Shown in pieces: positions 62,721-64,000 of a stretch of 64,000 nucleotides of DNA. Where the stretch lies: the NCBI RefSeq assembly GCF_016865235.1, contig NZ_CP064030.1, positions 4,340,001 through 4,404,000 on the forward strand, in the 5' to 3' direction. The translations under genes and the position numbers were made by a program. The DNA is from Dyella caseinilytica (lineage in GTDB: Bacteria; Pseudomonadota; Gammaproteobacteria; Xanthomonadales; Rhodanobacteraceae). The notes beneath the pieces are model-generated. The model was given only the letters and a program-made list of their open reading frames with translations. It was not told where the DNA came from and did not search any database. Numbering within the stretch: position 1 is the first letter of the stretch; each line of letters opens with the position of its first letter.

Positions 62721-64000
62721 CCGTTGTCACCCAATGGCGCGTCTTCAAATCTTGGAAGCAATCAATATGCCACCGAGTGCACACGGCTCGGCCTGTTCGA
62801 ATTCAATCAGTTAGAACGTACCCATCGACACGACTGCCTGTCCGCGGACACTGCCCAGCGGACAGGCGGACAAAGACGTGGCTTCCACCGGCGCCGCTTG
62901 AATGAGGCTGACGCATGGATATTCCCCCCGCGTAGCCACAATCCGCAGGAAAGTGTCGACTCTCCGTAATTCAGCGCCAAATTGAATCAGAGGCCGCCGG
63001 TATATAACGAACCACGCTTGTGCGCCAAAGACTGGGTATCCAGCGGCAAAATGTTTTTACATCAAAAAGTTATGATCGTGCGGCCACATTATGGTTTTCG
63101 CCACAATGAAGTGGAGGTGTACTTCTGCGAGAAGCGAGCCATCGGTGTACGGCAGACAATAATATGCTTCGCGCAAATCGTTGAAATGTATCAACACGCC
63201 TGACAGCTTATGCTTTGCCGTCCAGCATAACTTGGCGATTTCCGCCAGGTTATGCTTAAGCCACAACCATGTGCGACCCGACAAAGTTTAACCGTTGCCG
63301 CCAAACTTGCATGGACGTCTCACAAATTTGGCCGCGCACATTCAAACAAATTGCTGGCTACTCGGACAGAAACTGCATGGTGCGTCCTTGAAGCCAATCC
63401 AACTGCAGCTTTGTTTGCAAATGCATCGCTTCACTTGTCAGCGTCCTTGAACTTTACTGATCTCGGTATTTGCGGATAGGTAATTGAACCCACTCAACGA
63501 TCTATACCCGCCTTTCGATCGGGATGGATAGGCATGCTGAGCTTCGCATTATTACCTTAGAGGTAATTGAAAAGAGGGAGCCATCGGCGCATTTTTATAC
63601 CCACACGGACGTGTGTGGACTCGAGATAGGCAACCGCCCCATCCATTCCTTTCCCTTGAGAGAAAGGGCCATGCTGTTGTATCTCCTCTGCTCGGCAGCA
63701 TCATCGCCGAAGAGATTCAGCTCTACATGGCCTATGAACCTAAGACGCATTTACTGCCGGATCTCCTGATACCGCACCAGCTCGCGTGCTCAATACAGTA
63801 ACCGAACGCGGGCGAACGATTGCCGAAGAGCGTCTGGAATCTGCGCGTCGATATCGAGTCTCGCGAGATCGCGCGGCAGGCGCGAGCTGAGAAGACCGCC
63901 CTTATCTGAACCAGTTGGCACGAGGGTGTGTTCACGCAAGTACACATCCGAGTGAGTGTTTGCTTCGCAGAAGTCTCGACTCTCCATAGTCAACCACCTT
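62721..64000. other. About 1.3 kb without a supported gene
   Basis: Many short frames on both strands, none with family resemblance and good start signals. Frames that read most protein-like are 63057-63284 and 63790-63993 on the minus strand, but I cannot identify them and they may be relics. A small inverted repeat AGCATAAC/GTTATGCT lies at 63224-63256. Base composition is AT-richer than the core genome. Confidence 0.5.

Noticed and set aside
63224..63256. Inverted repeat AGCATAAC/GTTATGCT that recalls an integron attC site
   Set aside because: The core sites do not fit the GTTRRRY/RYYYAAC consensus and no cassette genes or integron integrase are present.

Overview
The window comes from a high-GC gammaproteobacterial chromosome. 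Protein content and gene style (short 6-phosphogluconate dehydrogenase beside zwf, MFS-PlsC fusion, DUF6776-bactofilin pair, AmpE, LPS genes) point to the Xanthomonadales (Lysobacterales), most likely Rhodanobacteraceae such as Dyella or Luteibacter. This placement is an inference from family resemblance, not from a database search.

Region 1 (1-43.4 kb) is an ordinary core chromosome. It opens with a leftward sugar-phosphate operon, tal > pgi::ppgK > gnd > zwf, joined by 4-base overlaps. Its second gene is one continuous ORF encoding a glucose-6-phosphate isomerase followed by a polyphosphate-glucokinase-like ROK domain. A broken HAD phosphatase, an RhtA-type exporter, tRNA-Met, rppH, an iron block (bfd with a probable Fur site, bfr), DUF6776/bactofilin, erpA, nudC, ampE, an MFS/acyltransferase fusion, purD, an AMP ligase, the tsaC-topA-dprA-lysM block and def-fmt-rsmB follow. 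Then comes a cell-surface glycan locus of about 11 kb (28.6-39.8 kb) with two GT39-like membrane transferases, four soluble glycosyltransferases, an O-antigen-ligase-like protein, a CDP-glycerol-transferase-like protein and an LpxL-like acyltransferase. dtd and rpoD close the core part. Several palindromic intergenic repeats are scattered through it.

Region 2 (43.5-59.8 kb) is a genomic island next to a remarkable tRNA. tRNA-Ile(CAU) is interrupted directly after its anticodon by a 243-base ORF-less group I intron. A DUF4102 tyrosine integrase follows, and matching candidate att cores and arm-type repeats can be seen at both ends. The cargo is (a) a probable three-gene RNA-targeting cassette: a GNAT-PIN-GNAT-PUA/ASCH-like protein of about 735 residues, a stand-alone ASCH protein and an HEPN-like protein; (b) a tiny membrane ORF and a DUF932 protein; (c) a type III-like restriction-modification pair; (d) an XRE regulator divergent from a putative lipoprotein; (e) an AlpA-like protein with an inovirus Gp2 / YagK-YfjJ-like protein; and (f) an IS3-OrfA-like helix-turn-helix joined to an unknown domain. 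The cassette in (a) is the best candidate for an undescribed defence or toxin-antitoxin system.

Region 3 (59.8-64 kb) holds two MacB/FtsX-type ABC permeases without a visible ATPase or adaptor, then about 1.3 kb with no gene I can support.
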